NCBI GenBank assembly: GCA_902793465.1
Contig: CADBDT010000015.1
Span: 17,948 to 81,947 of the forward strand
Source of the DNA: an uncultured Coriobacteriaceae bacterium
GTDB taxonomy: Bacteria; Actinomycetota; Coriobacteriia; Coriobacteriales; Atopobiaceae
Length of the DNA: 64,000 bases
Reading direction: 5' to 3'
Notes under the pieces: model-generated
Seen by the model: only the letters and a program-made list of their open reading frames with translations
Told to the model about the DNA's origin: nothing
Database searches by the model: none
Translations under genes and position numbers: made by a program
In this document: positions 21,399 to 30,406 of the stretch, one piece after another
Position numbering within the stretch: position 1 is the stretch's first letter
Layout: the number at the start of each line of letters is the position of its first letter

Positions 21399-23720
21399 AT
21401 GAAGTTTAAAGACTTTGCTATGCGCATGTGCGCGACGTTTGCCGTATTCGTACTCGTTTTTGGGATGCTGGCACCTGCTGGCGCAGAGGAGATGACATCG
21501 CAGCAAGGGAGTGCGGGTAACGCCTCCAAGGTGGTGTTAGACCAGCAGGAAAGCTCTAGCAACGGCTCGGCGGCCTCGACGTCAGACGTGCAGAAGCCTC
21601 AAGAGAGCGCTTCGGCTTCGACAAACTCCTCAAGTAAGCAAGACGAAGTTGGCAAGCAGGACGGCGCAAACAAGCAAGACGATGCAAACAAGTACGACGA
21701 GCTTCTAACAACTTCGGAAGACGCGACCGCCATGCAGAGCGAGGATGCCAAAGCGGAGACCTTGGGCGAAGGGGCGACCGAGACCCTAACTGAAGGCCAG
21801 GACGCGGCGCAAGGGGTTGCGGCAGAGGCCACGTCTGGCTCAGTCATTTCCTGCCAGGCCCATGTTCAGCGCAAGGGCTGGATGCCGGTTGTGGGCAACG
21901 GCGCCACTTGCGGTACCACGGGTCTCTCGCTGCGCCTCGAGGCGGTGCGCATTAACGCGCCAAGCATTAACGCAACGGTTGTGGCGCAGGCTCATGTTCA
22001 GCGCAAGGGCTGGATGGGTGCCGTAAAAAATGGCAACGTGTGCGGCACGGTGGGTTCGTCTTTGCGCATGGAGGCAATAAAGCTGTGGCTCGAGGGCCCA
22101 GACGCCCAGAAGTATGACATAGAGTATCGCGCCCACGTGCAGTCCATAGGGTGGATGCCCTGGACTCGGAACGGATATGTGGCTGACACCACCGGCAGGG
22201 CGCTTCGCATGGAGGCGCTGGAAATACGCCTGGTCCAAAAGCCGGCCATTCGCGTGTCGTACGAAGCCCATGTGCAGCGCATTGGCTGGCAGGGCGAGCG
22301 AGATGGCAGCACGGTTGCGGGAACCTCCGGACAAGGGCTTCGCATGGAGGCGCTCAAGATGCGCGTGGACAACAACGAGGGCCTAACGGGCAACATAGTG
22401 TACCAAACCCACGTACAGCGGCAGGGCTGGCAGTCCAAGGTTAGCAATGGAGCCATGGCTGGTACCGAGGGAAAGTCCCTGCGCATGGAGGCCATCTGCA
22501 TATGGCTTACCGATCAGCTGGAACAGCGTTATGACATATGGTATAGAACGCATATACAAAAAGCTGGGTGGACGCAGTGGGCATGCAACGGACAAAAGAG
22601 CGGTTCCGAAGGCATGGCGTTTCGTATGGAGGCCATTCAGGTATGTATCCTGCCCAAGGGCTCGGGGGGTCCTTCCAACAGCGACGCTGGTATAGGCACC
22701 AAGTTTGTGCAAATGGGCTCGGTTGCGTACTCGTCCTATGTGCAAGGAGAAGGCTGGCATTCATTTGTTAAAGACGGCAGCACCTCGGGAACAACAGGTA
22801 GGCAGCTTAGGATGGAGGGCATCAGGATGAGGCTCTCTGCAAACGGCCTTAACAATGCCATTCAGTATCGCTCGCACATGCAAGGTGTGGGCTGGCAGGG
22901 CTGGAAATCCGCCGAGGATGCTTCGGGCCTGCCCGGCCAGGGAAAGAGGCTCGAGGCCGTACGCATTAGCCTTACGGGTGGTGCGGCAAAGGTTTACGAC
23001 GTATGGTATCGTGTGCACGTTGCCAAGCTTGGATGGATGGGATGGGCATGCAACGGCGCGTCGGCAGGAACCGAGTCGCTGGGCTTGCGGGCCGAGGCGG
23101 TGCAGGTGCGAATCGTACGCAAGGGTGACCCAGCTCCCGGAAGCACGAGCCGTCCCTTTACCAATGTGCTCAAGCGCTCCCACAGGATTCTAATTGGAGA
23201 TTCGCGCACTCTGGGAATGTATCTCTCGCTCTACGGCGACGTGGGCAACGATCTGCTTGCCTCCGACGCAAAGGGAAATATTTGGTCGGCAAAAGGCGGC
23301 GCAGGATACAGTTGGATGGTATCTACCGGCGTGCCGCGCATAGAGAGCCGCATAGGATCGGACACGGCGGTCGTTATTCTTATGGGAATTAACGGCTACT
23401 TGACCAACCAAGAACGCAACCAGTACCTCTCGTACATTAATGGTAAGGCGGCGGGATGGGTGGCCCGAGGCGCGAGCGTGTACTACGCGGCGGTTTGTCC
23501 TGTGGGCACGCATCCGGGAGACGGCGTAAGTGGCCCCGATTCCAATACCGGCAACATATCGGCGTGGAACAACGGCATGCGTGCGGGGTTGTCGTCCAAC
23601 GTCTCGTATCTGGACACCTACGGCGCCATAATAAACAACTACCGTTCGTCCGACGGTGTTCACTACGACACGGGCACGTATTTGCGCCTGTACTCCTACA
23701 TCGAGGCCAACGCGCTGTAG
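21399..23720 (+). CDS. Secreted ChW-repeat protein with C-terminal SGNH hydrolase-like domain
   Basis: 773 residues. A signal peptide (to A-P-A-G-A near 30) is followed by a Ser/Ala/Glu/Gln-rich spacer to about residue 145. Nine ChW repeats of about 46 residues follow, each with the H-V-Q-x-x-G-W core, a G-x-x-x-G-T-x-G turn and an L-R-M-E-A-I strand. The last 190 residues look like an SGNH/GDSL esterase: I-G-D-S-R-T carries the nucleophile, V-I-L-M-G-I-N-G the oxyanion block, and S-D-G-V-H-Y-D the catalytic Asp/His. ChW repeats are held to mediate binding at the cell surface. The likely job is attachment to and deacylation of a glycan. The start follows GGGAGGTTGCTT. Confidence 0.85.
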   Translation: MKFKDFAMRMCATFAVFVLVFGMLAPAGAEEMTSQQGSAGNASKVVLDQQESSSNGSAASTSDVQKPQESASASTNSSSKQDEVGKQDGANKQDDANKYDELLTTSEDATAMQSEDAKAETLGEGATETLTEGQDAAQGVAAEATSGSVISCQAHVQRKGWMPVVGNGATCGTTGLSLRLEAVRINAPSINATVVAQAHVQRKGWMGAVKNGNVCGTVGSSLRMEAIKLWLEGPDAQKYDIEYRAHVQSIGWMPWTRNGYVADTTGRALRMEALEIRLVQKPAIRVSYEAHVQRIGWQGERDGSTVAGTSGQGLRMEALKMRVDNNEGLTGNIVYQTHVQRQGWQSKVSNGAMAGTEGKSLRMEAICIWLTDQLEQRYDIWYRTHIQKAGWTQWACNGQKSGSEGMAFRMEAIQVCILPKGSGGPSNSDAGIGTKFVQMGSVAYSSYVQGEGWHSFVKDGSTSGTTGRQLRMEGIRMRLSANGLNNAIQYRSHMQGVGWQGWKSAEDASGLPGQGKRLEAVRISLTGGAAKVYDVWYRVHVAKLGWMGWACNGASAGTESLGLRAEAVQVRIVRKGDPAPGSTSRPFTNVLKRSHRILIGDSRTLGMYLSLYGDVGNDLLASDAKGNIWSAKGGAGYSWMVSTGVPRIESRIGSDTAVVILMGINGYLTNQERNQYLSYINGKAAGWVARGASVYYAAVCPVGTHPGDGVSGPDSNTGNISAWNNGMRAGLSSNVSYLDTYGAIINNYRSSDGVHYDTGTYLRLYSYIEANAL

Positions 23721-23737
23721 GCCGCTTGGCAACCCAA

Positions 23738-23935
23738 GGGTTGGTTGCAGCGAAGGGGCGCCTCTAACCAGAGGTCAAAACCTTTCGACGCCATGGACAA
23801 GCGCCGTGCTCAGACAGTCCTCGCGAAGACTGCACACGCGGTCGCTCCGCTCCTCGCGCGAGTTGGGTGCCCCTAACCTCTTTGGTTGCCCCTCGCTGCG
23901 AAGACTGCACACGCGGTCGCTCCGCAATTGGAGCA
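23738..23935. repeat. Nested repeat, GCCATGGACAAGCGCCGTG family, with internal direct repeat
   Basis: Contains GCCATGGACAAGCGCCGTG and CAGACAGTCCTCGCG, then two direct copies of GCGAAGACTGCACACGCGGT and the bases after it (23823 and 23898). GGTTGGTTGCAGCG at the left is matched by an inverted TTTGGTTGCCCCTCGCTGCG at the right. It lies between the ChW protein and the patatin gene. Confidence 0.7.
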
Positions 23936-24006
23936 CGACGTTTTTTCGCAAATACGTTGCTCCAACGTCTACAATGGACGCCAGTCAAAAAGGCAGGAGG
24001 CAAACG

Positions 24007-24885
24007 ATGCAGTCTACACTGGTGCTTGAGGGCGGGGGATACCGGAGCGTTTTTACGGCCGGGGTCCTGGACGTGCTTATGGAGCACGGTATTTACGACT
24101 TTGCGAGCGTGTGGGGCGTATCGGCAGGGGCGCTTAGCGCGGCGAGTTTTGTCTCTAAACAAATTGGGCGAACCATTAGGATTATGCTGGCGTTTAGAGA
24201 CGACCGACGGCTCATGTCGTTTTACTCGCTTGCTACAACGGGAAACCTTACTGGCGGAGAGTTTTTGTACCACACCGTGCAGGACGAGCTGGACCCGTGC
24301 GACATCGAGACCTTTAACAACAGCAAGACTCGCATGTTTGCGGTTGCGAGCGACGTGGTATTTGGTGCTCCGAGATACCTTGAGGTAAAGCATTTGCCCG
24401 AGGACGTGGAAAAGATCCGTGCCTCATCGTCGCTGCCTTTGGTATCTAACATGGTGGACATCGATGGTCACCGCTATTTAGACGGTGGTACTACCGACTC
24501 CGTGCCGGTGGAGGCTGCGTTGGGCCTTAACGAAGACATAGGCCTAGAGGACTACGAGCCGGCCAACAAGGCGGTTGTTGTGCTCACGCAGCACCGGGAG
24601 TATGTAAAAGGAAACTCGCTCGAGCGCATGGCGCGCATGAGCAGGAGATACGACGAATACCCCCTGTTTTTGGAGGCGCTTGCCACGCGCGCAGACCGCT
24701 ACATGGCACAGCGCGAGCGCATATGGGAGCTGGAGCGGGAGGGCCGCATACTCGTAATCGCGCCGCCCGAACCAGTTACGGTGGCCACAAACGAGCATGC
24801 AGGTGAGCCTCTGCTGAGCCTCTACATTTCTGGTAGGCGCGAAGCGGAGCGCTTAATAGGAAAAATCCAAGATTTTCTTGCATAG
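24007..24885 (+). CDS. Patatin-like phospholipase (RssA/YjjU type)
   Basis: 292 residues. Oxyanion-loop L-E-G-G-G-Y-R-S-V-F-T-A-G-V-L at residues 6-20; nucleophile elbow G-V-S-A-G with Ser39; catalytic Asp159 in L-D-G-G-T-T-D-S. The dyad is complete, so an acyl hydrolase acting on lipid or acyl-CoA is expected. No signal peptide, so it is cytoplasmic or peripheral. The C-terminal 120 residues match the YjjU-type extension (R-M-A-R-M-S-R-R-Y). AGGAGGCAAACG precedes the ATG at 24007. It stands alone between repeats and the ribosomal protein operon. Confidence 0.87.
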   Translation: MQSTLVLEGGGYRSVFTAGVLDVLMEHGIYDFASVWGVSAGALSAASFVSKQIGRTIRIMLAFRDDRRLMSFYSLATTGNLTGGEFLYHTVQDELDPCDIETFNNSKTRMFAVASDVVFGAPRYLEVKHLPEDVEKIRASSSLPLVSNMVDIDGHRYLDGGTTDSVPVEAALGLNEDIGLEDYEPANKAVVVLTQHREYVKGNSLERMARMSRRYDEYPLFLEALATRADRYMAQRERIWELEREGRILVIAPPEPVTVATNEHAGEPLLSLYISGRREAERLIGKIQDFLA

Positions 24886-25019
24886 TCGCAGCATCTTTGC
24901 TAGCGAGTGAAGTATACTTTGTAAGCTTCTTTTGCAGAGCCCCGTAATCTCTGGCAAAAAATAAAAGCAACGGCAGTCAGTCCAGGGGCTGTCGAACAAC
25001 GTTCGTATGGAGGAGTCAA

Positions 25020-25460
25020 GTGAACAAGTCGACTCATTACGCCAAGCCGGGCGAAGTGGAGCGCAAGTGGGTGCTTCTCGACGCCGATGGCGCGACGCTT
25101 GGTCGTCTGGCAACCCAGGCGGCAACCATTCTGCGCGGCAAGAACAAGCCGCAGTACACGCCTCACACCGACACGGGCGACTTTGTCATTATTATTAATG
25201 CCAACAAAGTTAAGCTCACGGGCAACAAGGCAGAGCACAAGTCCTACTGGCGCTACTCCGGCTGGCTCGGCGGCCTTAAGACCGAGTCCTTTAAGGAGGC
25301 CATGGAAAAGCACCCCGAGCGCGTTGTGGAGCACGCCGTTAAGGGCATGCTTCCCCACACCACGCTTGGTCGCAAGCAGGGCATGAAGCTCAAGGTGTAT
25401 GCAGGTGCCGAGCATCCGCATGCAGCACAGAATCCCGTTAAGATTGAAGTGGAGGCGTAA
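25020..25460 (+). CDS. rplM: Ribosomal protein L13 (uL13)
   Basis: 146 residues, normal length. Signature [15 protein letters not shown] near 19-33 and [12 protein letters not shown] near 109-120. A structural protein of the large ribosomal subunit that binds 23S rRNA early in assembly. The GTG start at 25020 follows GGAGGAGTCAA. The S9 gene follows after 3 bases, the standard rplM-rpsI operon, with a terminator after S9. Confidence 0.97.
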   Translation: MNKSTHYAKPGEVERKWVLLDADGATLGRLATQAATILRGKNKPQYTPHTDTGDFVIIINANKVKLTGNKAEHKSYWRYSGWLGGLKTESFKEAMEKHPERVVEHAVKGMLPHTTLGRKQGMKLKVYAGAEHPHAAQNPVKIEVEA

Positions 25461-25463
25461 CAC

Positions 25464-25859
25464 ATGGCAAACGACACCGTAGTTTACATGGGTACCGGCC
25501 GCCGCAAGGAGGCTGTTGCGCGCGTGCGCCTCGTTCCTGGCACCGGCAAGGTTACCGTTAACGGCCGCGACGCTGCCGAGTACTTTGGTCGTCAGCAGCT
25601 CGTCGACAACGCTCTGGCACCCTTCCGTGTTACCGACACGGTAGACCGCTTTGACGTACTGGCCAACTGCAAGGGCGGCGGCATTACCGGACAGTCCGGC
25701 GCACTGCGCCTGGGCATCTCCCGTGCCCTGCTTGAGGCTGGCGAGTATCGTGCCGAGCTCAAGAAGGCTGGCTTCCTTACGCGTGACGCACGTGCAGTGG
25801 AGCGCAAGAAGTACGGTCTTAAGAAGGCCCGCAAGCGTCCGCAGTTCTCCAAGCGCTAA
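25464..25859 (+). CDS. rpsI: Ribosomal protein S9 (uS9)
   Basis: 131 residues. N-terminal [14 protein letters not shown], central [15 protein letters not shown], and the basic C-terminal [12 protein letters not shown], whose tail contacts P-site tRNA in the small subunit. Second gene of the rplM operon; a strong Rho-independent terminator follows. Confidence 0.97.
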   Translation: MANDTVVYMGTGRRKEAVARVRLVPGTGKVTVNGRDAAEYFGRQQLVDNALAPFRVTDTVDRFDVLANCKGGGITGQSGALRLGISRALLEAGEYRAELKKAGFLTRDARAVERKKYGLKKARKRPQFSKR

Positions 25860-25886
25860 ATCGGCGACCAAAAGAGCGAATGGCAA

Positions 25887-25930
25887 ATGCCCTGCCGCGG
25901 TTTGTTCAATCCGCGGCAGGGCATTTTTTT
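25887..25930 (+). terminator. Rho-independent terminator of rplM-rpsI
   Basis: A 14-bp stem, ATGCCCTGCCGCGG with its near-complete complement, a 10-base loop and a run of seven T from 25924. It starts 28 bases after the rpsI stop. Confidence 0.93.
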
Positions 25931-25956
25931 CTTTGGGGCTCGAGCGCGTTGCGAGT

Positions 25957-26065
25957 GGGTGCCGTAAGGGGAGTATCCCCTGCGGGTGCATCGCGGATGA
26001 GCCTCCTCGTAAGGGGGCGGCCTGTTCGCGATGTACCCGATGGGGATACTCCCCTTACGGCACCC
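25957..26065. repeat. Long palindrome, GGGATACTCCC/GTACATCGCG family
   Basis: The arms begin GGGTGCCGTAAGGGGAGTAT and return as ATACTCCCCTTACGGCACCC. The inner part has GGGTGCATCGCG opposite CGCGATGTACCC around a 30-base loop. It follows a proper terminator, so it is not needed to end the ribosomal operon. Confidence 0.85.
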
Positions 26066-26164
26066 CAAGCTGATACATGTGATTTCGCAAATTCTCGCGA
26101 CATTTTTGCGTCACTACTCGTGTTGTATAGTAGATACGAGCGTTGTGAGGAAAGGCGGACTTCC

Positions 26165-27004
26165 ATGAAGCATTCGTACTTGTCATTTGCCACCTGCACC
26201 CTTGCCCTTACGGCGGGACTTCTGTTTGGTTGCGGTACCCAAACGGCGGGAAGCGCTGCGTCGAGCGCCTCCACAGAGCCAGCGGCCAGCACCCAGAGCA
26301 CCTCTCAGTCGTCTTCGGCGGCGCCCCAGCCAAGCAGCGACCCCACATTTGACGCAGAGTCCATTGCCAAGGCCTTGTCGAGGCCAGGGCAAAACTCGAT
26401 TCTTATGCTGGACGACAATACCAAGGCACTGGTACGGAGCCTGGAGGCGGGCAAACTTCCCACGAGCTGCCAAGTGCTCTACGACCAGATGGGCGCGCTT
26501 CCCTCTGTGGAAGTTACCGATCAGGAGACCATAGCGGAGATCGTTGGATTGGTAGGCCAGGTTAGCGTGGCGGGACCAAGTAACGTTGGCATAACAGACA
26601 ATTACCACGGCGTGTGGTTTGAGTTGGAGGACGGCACCAAAACAAGCTTTAACTTCGAAGGGGTTGGCAACCTTGTTCGTAAAGACGGCAACCTTTTTGT
26701 GGAGGGCGACGGCCCGCTCTGGCTGCGCGTGCGCGAGCTGCAAGGTTCGCAGGACAAGAACGTGCAAACCCATGCGGTAGCCGTGCTCGCGGGCAAGGAC
26801 GCGGTTGCAAGTTGTCCCGAGGCGGCACAAGAGGGCGAAGTGGTGCGCATTACCACAAACGAGGTGCTGGACGTAATGCTTAAGGTGTGTGTTCCGGGTG
26901 TCGAGGTGCGCCAGGTTGATGGTATGACTTACGAGTTCACAATGCCCGACCATCAGGTGGCCGTGTACGTTACCACAGAGGACTATCCAGGCGGTGGCGC
27001 ATAA
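26165..27004 (+). CDS. Lipoprotein of unknown function
   Basis: 279 residues. A lipoprotein signal ends in L-L-F-G-C (Cys near 23), then a Ser/Thr/Ala/Gln-rich spacer to about 55. Two folded regions follow: a mixed domain (about 60-200, with F-E-L-E-D-G-T-K-T-S-F-N-F-E-G-V-G-N), and a C-terminal beta domain of about 60 residues (Y-E-F-T-M-P-D-H-Q-V-A-V-Y-V) like small Ig-type modules in Coriobacteriia lipoproteins. I cannot name the family. It probably sits on the outer face of the membrane. GAGGAAAGGCGGACTTCC precedes the ATG. The stop lies inside a hairpin. Confidence 0.7.
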   Translation: MKHSYLSFATCTLALTAGLLFGCGTQTAGSAASSASTEPAASTQSTSQSSSAAPQPSSDPTFDAESIAKALSRPGQNSILMLDDNTKALVRSLEAGKLPTSCQVLYDQMGALPSVEVTDQETIAEIVGLVGQVSVAGPSNVGITDNYHGVWFELEDGTKTSFNFEGVGNLVRKDGNLFVEGDGPLWLRVRELQGSQDKNVQTHAVAVLAGKDAVASCPEAAQEGEVVRITTNEVLDVMLKVCVPGVEVRQVDGMTYEFTMPDHQVAVYVTTEDYPGGGA

Positions 27005-27039
27005 CCTCTCAAGGGGGAGTACCCCCCTTGAGAGGTTAT
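27001..27039 (+). terminator. Perfect hairpin overlapping the lipoprotein stop codon
   Basis: ATAACCTCTCAAGGGGG pairs with CCCCCTTGAGAGGTTAT around AGTA(C). Its first bases include the TAA stop. It belongs to the TCAAGGGGGAGTA short palindrome design (compare 3074 and 17341). There is no T run, so termination is inferred from stem strength. Confidence 0.7.
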
Positions 27040-27122
27040 CACGAGACTGCCCTATTTACGGGACAGCAGACCTCCGCTCCGCAAATGCTGTTAGAATTGT
27101 TTGGACGCGAGAGGAGCTTTAG

Positions 27123-28460
27123 ATGAAGTACTTTGGTACCGACGGATTCCGCGGCCAGGCCAACGAGGGCCTTAACGTGGATCACGCATTTAAGATCGGT
27201 CGTTTTGTAGGCTGGTACTATGGCCTGCGCCAGGAGCGCAAGGCGCGCATTGTGCTGGGCAAAGACACGCGACGTTCGAGCTACATGTTTGAGTCGGCGC
27301 TCGTGGCTGGCCTGGTGGCAAGCGGGGCAGATGCCTACATGCTGCACGTAATACCCACACCCGGCGTGAGCTTCGAGGTTGTGGACGGCGACTTTGACTG
27401 CGGCATTATGATTACCGCAAGTCACAACCCGTACACCGACAACGGGATTAAGCTCGTAAACAACGAGGGCTACAAGATGGACGAGGATGTCCTGCAAAAG
27501 ATTGAGGACTACATAGATGGCAAGATAGACGTGCCGCTGGCCACGGGTGACGCCATAGGTCAGACCGTGGACTACATGGTTGGTCGCAATCGCTACATTG
27601 CAAACCTCATTGCCAGCGCAAACTTTAGCCTGCAAGGCGTGCGCGTGGGCTTGGACTGCGCAAACGGCGCGGCGAGCTCGGTGGCAAAGCCGGTGTTCGA
27701 CGCCCTGGGTGCCGATGTTCACGTTATAAACAACGCCCCCAACGGCTTTAACATTAACGTGCACTGCGGTTCCACTCACATCGAGAACCTGCAGACCTTT
27801 GTGGTGCGCAACAACCTGGACGTGGGCTTTGCCTTTGACGGCGACGCAGACAGGTGCCTTGCCGTAGACGAAAACGGCCACGTGGTGGACGGCGACCTTA
27901 TTCTGTATGTTTGCGGACGCTACCTCCACAAGTACGGTCGTCTGGTAAAGGACACGGTGGTGCCCACCGTAATGAGCAACTTTGGTCTGTACAAGGCGTT
28001 CGACGAGCTGGGAATTAAGTACGAGGCCACCGATGTGGGCGACAAGTACGTTCACGCGTGCATGCGCAAGAACGGCTACATTCTGGGCGGCGAGCAGTCT
28101 GGCCATATTATTTTTGGCGAGATTGAGCAGACCGGCGACGGCATAATGACGGCGCTGCGCGTTATGGAGGCAGTGCGTGCCGAGCGCGAGACGCTCAGCG
28201 TGCTTACGAGGCCGGTAAAGCGCTATCCGCAGCGCCTCGACAACGTGGCCGTTAAAGACAAGAACGAGGCCATGGCATCGCCCGAGGTCCTGGCTGCAGA
28301 AAAGAAGGCACAGGACTTCCTTGGCAACAACGGCCGCTGCTTTGTGCGTGCCAGCGGCACCGAGGAACTCGTGCGCATTTTGTCCGAAGCGCCCGAGGCG
28401 GAACTGTGCAAGGAAGCCAACGACATCGTTCACGAAGCACTTAAGCCGTACCTGGCATAA
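27123..28460 (+). CDS. glmM: Phosphoglucosamine mutase
   Basis: 445 residues. Interconverts glucosamine-6-phosphate and glucosamine-1-phosphate for UDP-GlcNAc and peptidoglycan synthesis. It starts with the hallmark Y-F-G-T-D-G-F-R-G; the phosphoserine loop T-A-S-H-N-P has Ser100; the metal site D-G-D-A-D-R is near 240; the substrate-phosphate loop R-A-S-G-T-E-E-L is near the end. Length and motifs are complete. ACGCGAGAGGAGCTTTAG precedes the ATG. It lies downstream of the rplM-rpsI block, a placement common in Gram-positive-type genomes. Confidence 0.95.
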   Translation: MKYFGTDGFRGQANEGLNVDHAFKIGRFVGWYYGLRQERKARIVLGKDTRRSSYMFESALVAGLVASGADAYMLHVIPTPGVSFEVVDGDFDCGIMITASHNPYTDNGIKLVNNEGYKMDEDVLQKIEDYIDGKIDVPLATGDAIGQTVDYMVGRNRYIANLIASANFSLQGVRVGLDCANGAASSVAKPVFDALGADVHVINNAPNGFNINVHCGSTHIENLQTFVVRNNLDVGFAFDGDADRCLAVDENGHVVDGDLILYVCGRYLHKYGRLVKDTVVPTVMSNFGLYKAFDELGIKYEATDVGDKYVHACMRKNGYILGGEQSGHIIFGEIEQTGDGIMTALRVMEAVRAERETLSVLTRPVKRYPQRLDNVAVKDKNEAMASPEVLAAEKKAQDFLGNNGRCFVRASGTEELVRILSEAPEAELCKEANDIVHEALKPYLA

Positions 28461-28513
28461 GGTATGTCCCTAGGGTGGGGAGCATCCAACGCCATATAGT
28501 TAAGGGTCTGGGG

Positions 28514-28539
28514 GCGCCGTGCACATAGGGGATACTCCC
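28514..28539. repeat. Left arm of a palindrome split by the IS4-type insertion
   Basis: GCGCCGTGCACATAGGGGAT and the following ACTCCC match the complement of the right end at 30480-30506. The last 12 bases (GGGGATACTCCC, 28528-28539) are repeated at 30407-30418 as the target duplication. Confidence 0.85.
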
Positions 28540-28737
28540 AATGTCATTAACTTAAGCGGGTGGCATTCACGTCGGCAGATTGCCTAGGGCCAGGGGTCGG
28601 GACAGGTTCCCGGCCCCTTTCTCTCGTCCTCGGCGTAGTTGGCACTAACAGTGGATTTATGCTGGTATATACTATATAATGTAGTGGGAAAGTATAGTTG
28701 CCCATGGGACCATACGCAGGGAAAACGTGGTGGGAAC

Positions 28738-28938
28738 TTGTTCGTGAAGGTACAGAGGAAGAGGTCCGCGGGCGGCACCGAGGCGCTCTACGCGTCGGTC
28801 GTGGAGAACAGGCGCATGGGCGGCAGGGTCGTGCAGCGGACCGTGGTGAACATCGGGCGGGTCACGCCGGACCAGGTCCCCTACCTCAGGGCGGCCTGGA
28901 TGGACGAGGCGAGGAGGCCGAGGCTCGTCTGGGACTGA
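28738..28938 (+). CDS. Short leading frame of the IS4-type element
   Basis: About 66 residues, F-V-K-V-Q-R-K-R-S, then V-V-E-N-R-R-M-G-G-R-V-V-Q-R-T-V. This resembles the N-terminal segment that IS1634-group transposases carry in one piece. Here a stop at 28936-28938 separates it from the main frame, which restarts 15 bases on with its own GGGAGG. It may be a separate small protein or the result of a mutation that split the transposase. The start is uncertain (TTG 28738 or GTG 28744). Confidence 0.5.
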   Translation: MFVKVQRKRSAGGTEALYASVVENRRMGGRVVQRTVVNIGRVTPDQVPYLRAAWMDEARRPRLVWD

Positions 28939-28953
28939 CGGGAGGTGTCGGGC

Positions 28954-30285
28954 GTGGGCGTCTCGGGCCGCATAGGGCGCGACCTCGAGCTCATACGCGG
29001 CGAAGCCTTCGCGCGGTCCTGCAGGGCCCGGCCGGAATGCTTCACGCGCAGGCGCAAGATGCCGCACGACCTGCTGGTCGAGAGCGTCGTCGCGCGCAAG
29101 GGCAGGACGCTCTCGCTCGAGGTGCGGGAGCTCGCGAGGGAGGCGCACATGGCGGAGCCGATAAGCGTGCCGGGCTACCTGAAGGCCAGGCAGAAGCTGG
29201 AGCCCCAGGCCCTGCTCGAGCTCGCCCGCCACCACGCCGCCGGCGTCTACGCCGACGGGGACCACGCCACGTACAGGGGCATGGTCCTCGTGGCCATCGA
29301 CGGCTCGACCGCCAACGTGCCCACCAACCCCGAGACGCTCGCGCGCTACGGGAGCTCGTCGGGCCACGGGCGCCAGCAGGCGACCATGGGCCTCTCCGCC
29401 GCCTTCGACGTCGTGAACCGGCAGCTGCTCAACCTGACCGTCAACAGGGCCGGCTTCGACGAGCGGGCGGAGGTCGCGGGGCACCTCGAGGCCGTGCTGC
29501 CCATGGTGGCCGGCGAGCGCGTCGCGCTGGTGCTCGACCGCGGCTACCCGTCGTTCCTGCTGATGGCGACCCTGGCCGACATGGGCGTCCCCTACGTGAT
29601 GCGCTGCAAGCGGAACTTCATGAGCGCCGAGTTCGGGAGGTGCGAGGCGGCCGGCGGCGACCTCGAGATCGACCTCGAGCTCGCCCGCCGCAGGCCGCGG
29701 CGGGCGAGGGGGGCCGGCCCGGGCGTCCGGGCGTACCTGGCGGGGCACGTCCCCCTGCGCGTGCGCTGCGTGCTGGCCGACGTGGGCGGCGACGTCCCGG
29801 AGAGGCTGGTCACCACCATCGGCGCCGACGAGCTGACCGCGGAGGGGCTCGCCGAGGTGTACCACATGAGGTGGGGCGTGGAGACGTGCTTCCAGTTCAT
29901 GAAGGACCGCCTGCAGATGGAGAACTTCACGGGCACCAGCCCCAGACTCATAGAGCAGGACGTGTACGCGACGGCCTACCTGGCCAACGTCGCCTTCGAC
30001 CTCGCCAACGAGGCCGAGAGGGAGGCCGCCGGCGACATCGCGGCCCGCGGGTACAAGCACGCCATGGCCGTGAACAGGACGGTGGCGATAGGCGTGCTCA
30101 AGGACGAGCTGATGAGGATCGTCACCGCGGAGGACGACGCCGCGCGGGATGCGATGATGGCCGACATAGTGGCCGAGCTGGGGCGATGCCTCGTGCCCGT
30201 CCGACCGGCCCGCGCCTATGGACGCGACGGGCTGGGCCAGAACTACGCCAACGGCTACAGCAACACCCACAAGAGGGCCTTCTGA
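28954..30285 (+). CDS. IS4-family DDE transposase
   Basis: 443 residues. The first catalytic Asp is in V-A-I-D-G-S-T, the second in L-V-L-D-R-G-Y-P-S. The IS4 Y-x2-R-x3-E-x6-K signature is exact in Y-H-M-R-W-G-V-E-T-C-F-Q-F-M-K. All catalytic residues are present, so the enzyme is probably active. The GTG at 28954 sits 9 bases after GGGAGG; GTG 28945 is also possible. The long antisense frames over this gene come from its high GC and are not genes. Confidence 0.92.
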   Translation: MGVSGRIGRDLELIRGEAFARSCRARPECFTRRRKMPHDLLVESVVARKGRTLSLEVRELAREAHMAEPISVPGYLKARQKLEPQALLELARHHAAGVYADGDHATYRGMVLVAIDGSTANVPTNPETLARYGSSSGHGRQQATMGLSAAFDVVNRQLLNLTVNRAGFDERAEVAGHLEAVLPMVAGERVALVLDRGYPSFLLMATLADMGVPYVMRCKRNFMSAEFGRCEAAGGDLEIDLELARRRPRRARGAGPGVRAYLAGHVPLRVRCVLADVGGDVPERLVTTIGADELTAEGLAEVYHMRWGVETCFQFMKDRLQMENFTGTSPRLIEQDVYATAYLANVAFDLANEAEREAAGDIAARGYKHAMAVNRTVAIGVLKDELMRIVTAEDDAARDAMMADIVAELGRCLVPVRPARAYGRDGLGQNYANGYSNTHKRAF

Positions 30286-30323
30286 GCGGCCGCCCGGGAG
30301 GCGCGGGACGCGTCTCGCGACGC

Positions 30324-30360
30324 GGGCCGCCCGAGCAGTCGTGCTCGGGCGGCCCGTCTT
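30324..30360 (+). terminator. Terminator at the end of the IS transposase
   Basis: A 14-bp perfect stem GGGCCGCCCGAGCA with its complement around a GTCG loop, followed by GTCTT. It lies 38 bases after the transposase stop and inside the right terminal repeat. Confidence 0.8.
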
Positions 30361-30406
30361 AGGCGACCTGCCGACGTGAATGCCATCCGCTTAAGTTAAT
30401 GACATT

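Larger units (their letters stand above)
28540..30406 (+). mobile_element. Complete IS4-type insertion sequence (1867 bp)
   Basis: Terminal inverted repeats of 39 bp with one mismatch: 28540-28578 (AATGTCATTAACTTAAGCGG...) and 30368-30406. A 12-bp direct duplication GGGGATACTCCC flanks it. It encodes a short leading frame and a full transposase, with a terminator hairpin inside the right end. Base composition is clearly more GC-rich than the flanks, which suggests an origin in a higher-GC host. The element interrupts a long palindrome whose two arms can be rejoined exactly when the IS and one duplication are removed. Confidence 0.93.

Noticed and set aside
28672..30362. Very long open frames on both strands over the IS transposase
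   Set aside because: They come from the high GC of the IS. Only the 28954-30285 frame has the DDE residues and Y-R-E-K signature; the others are low-complexity Arg/Gly/Ala/His translations.
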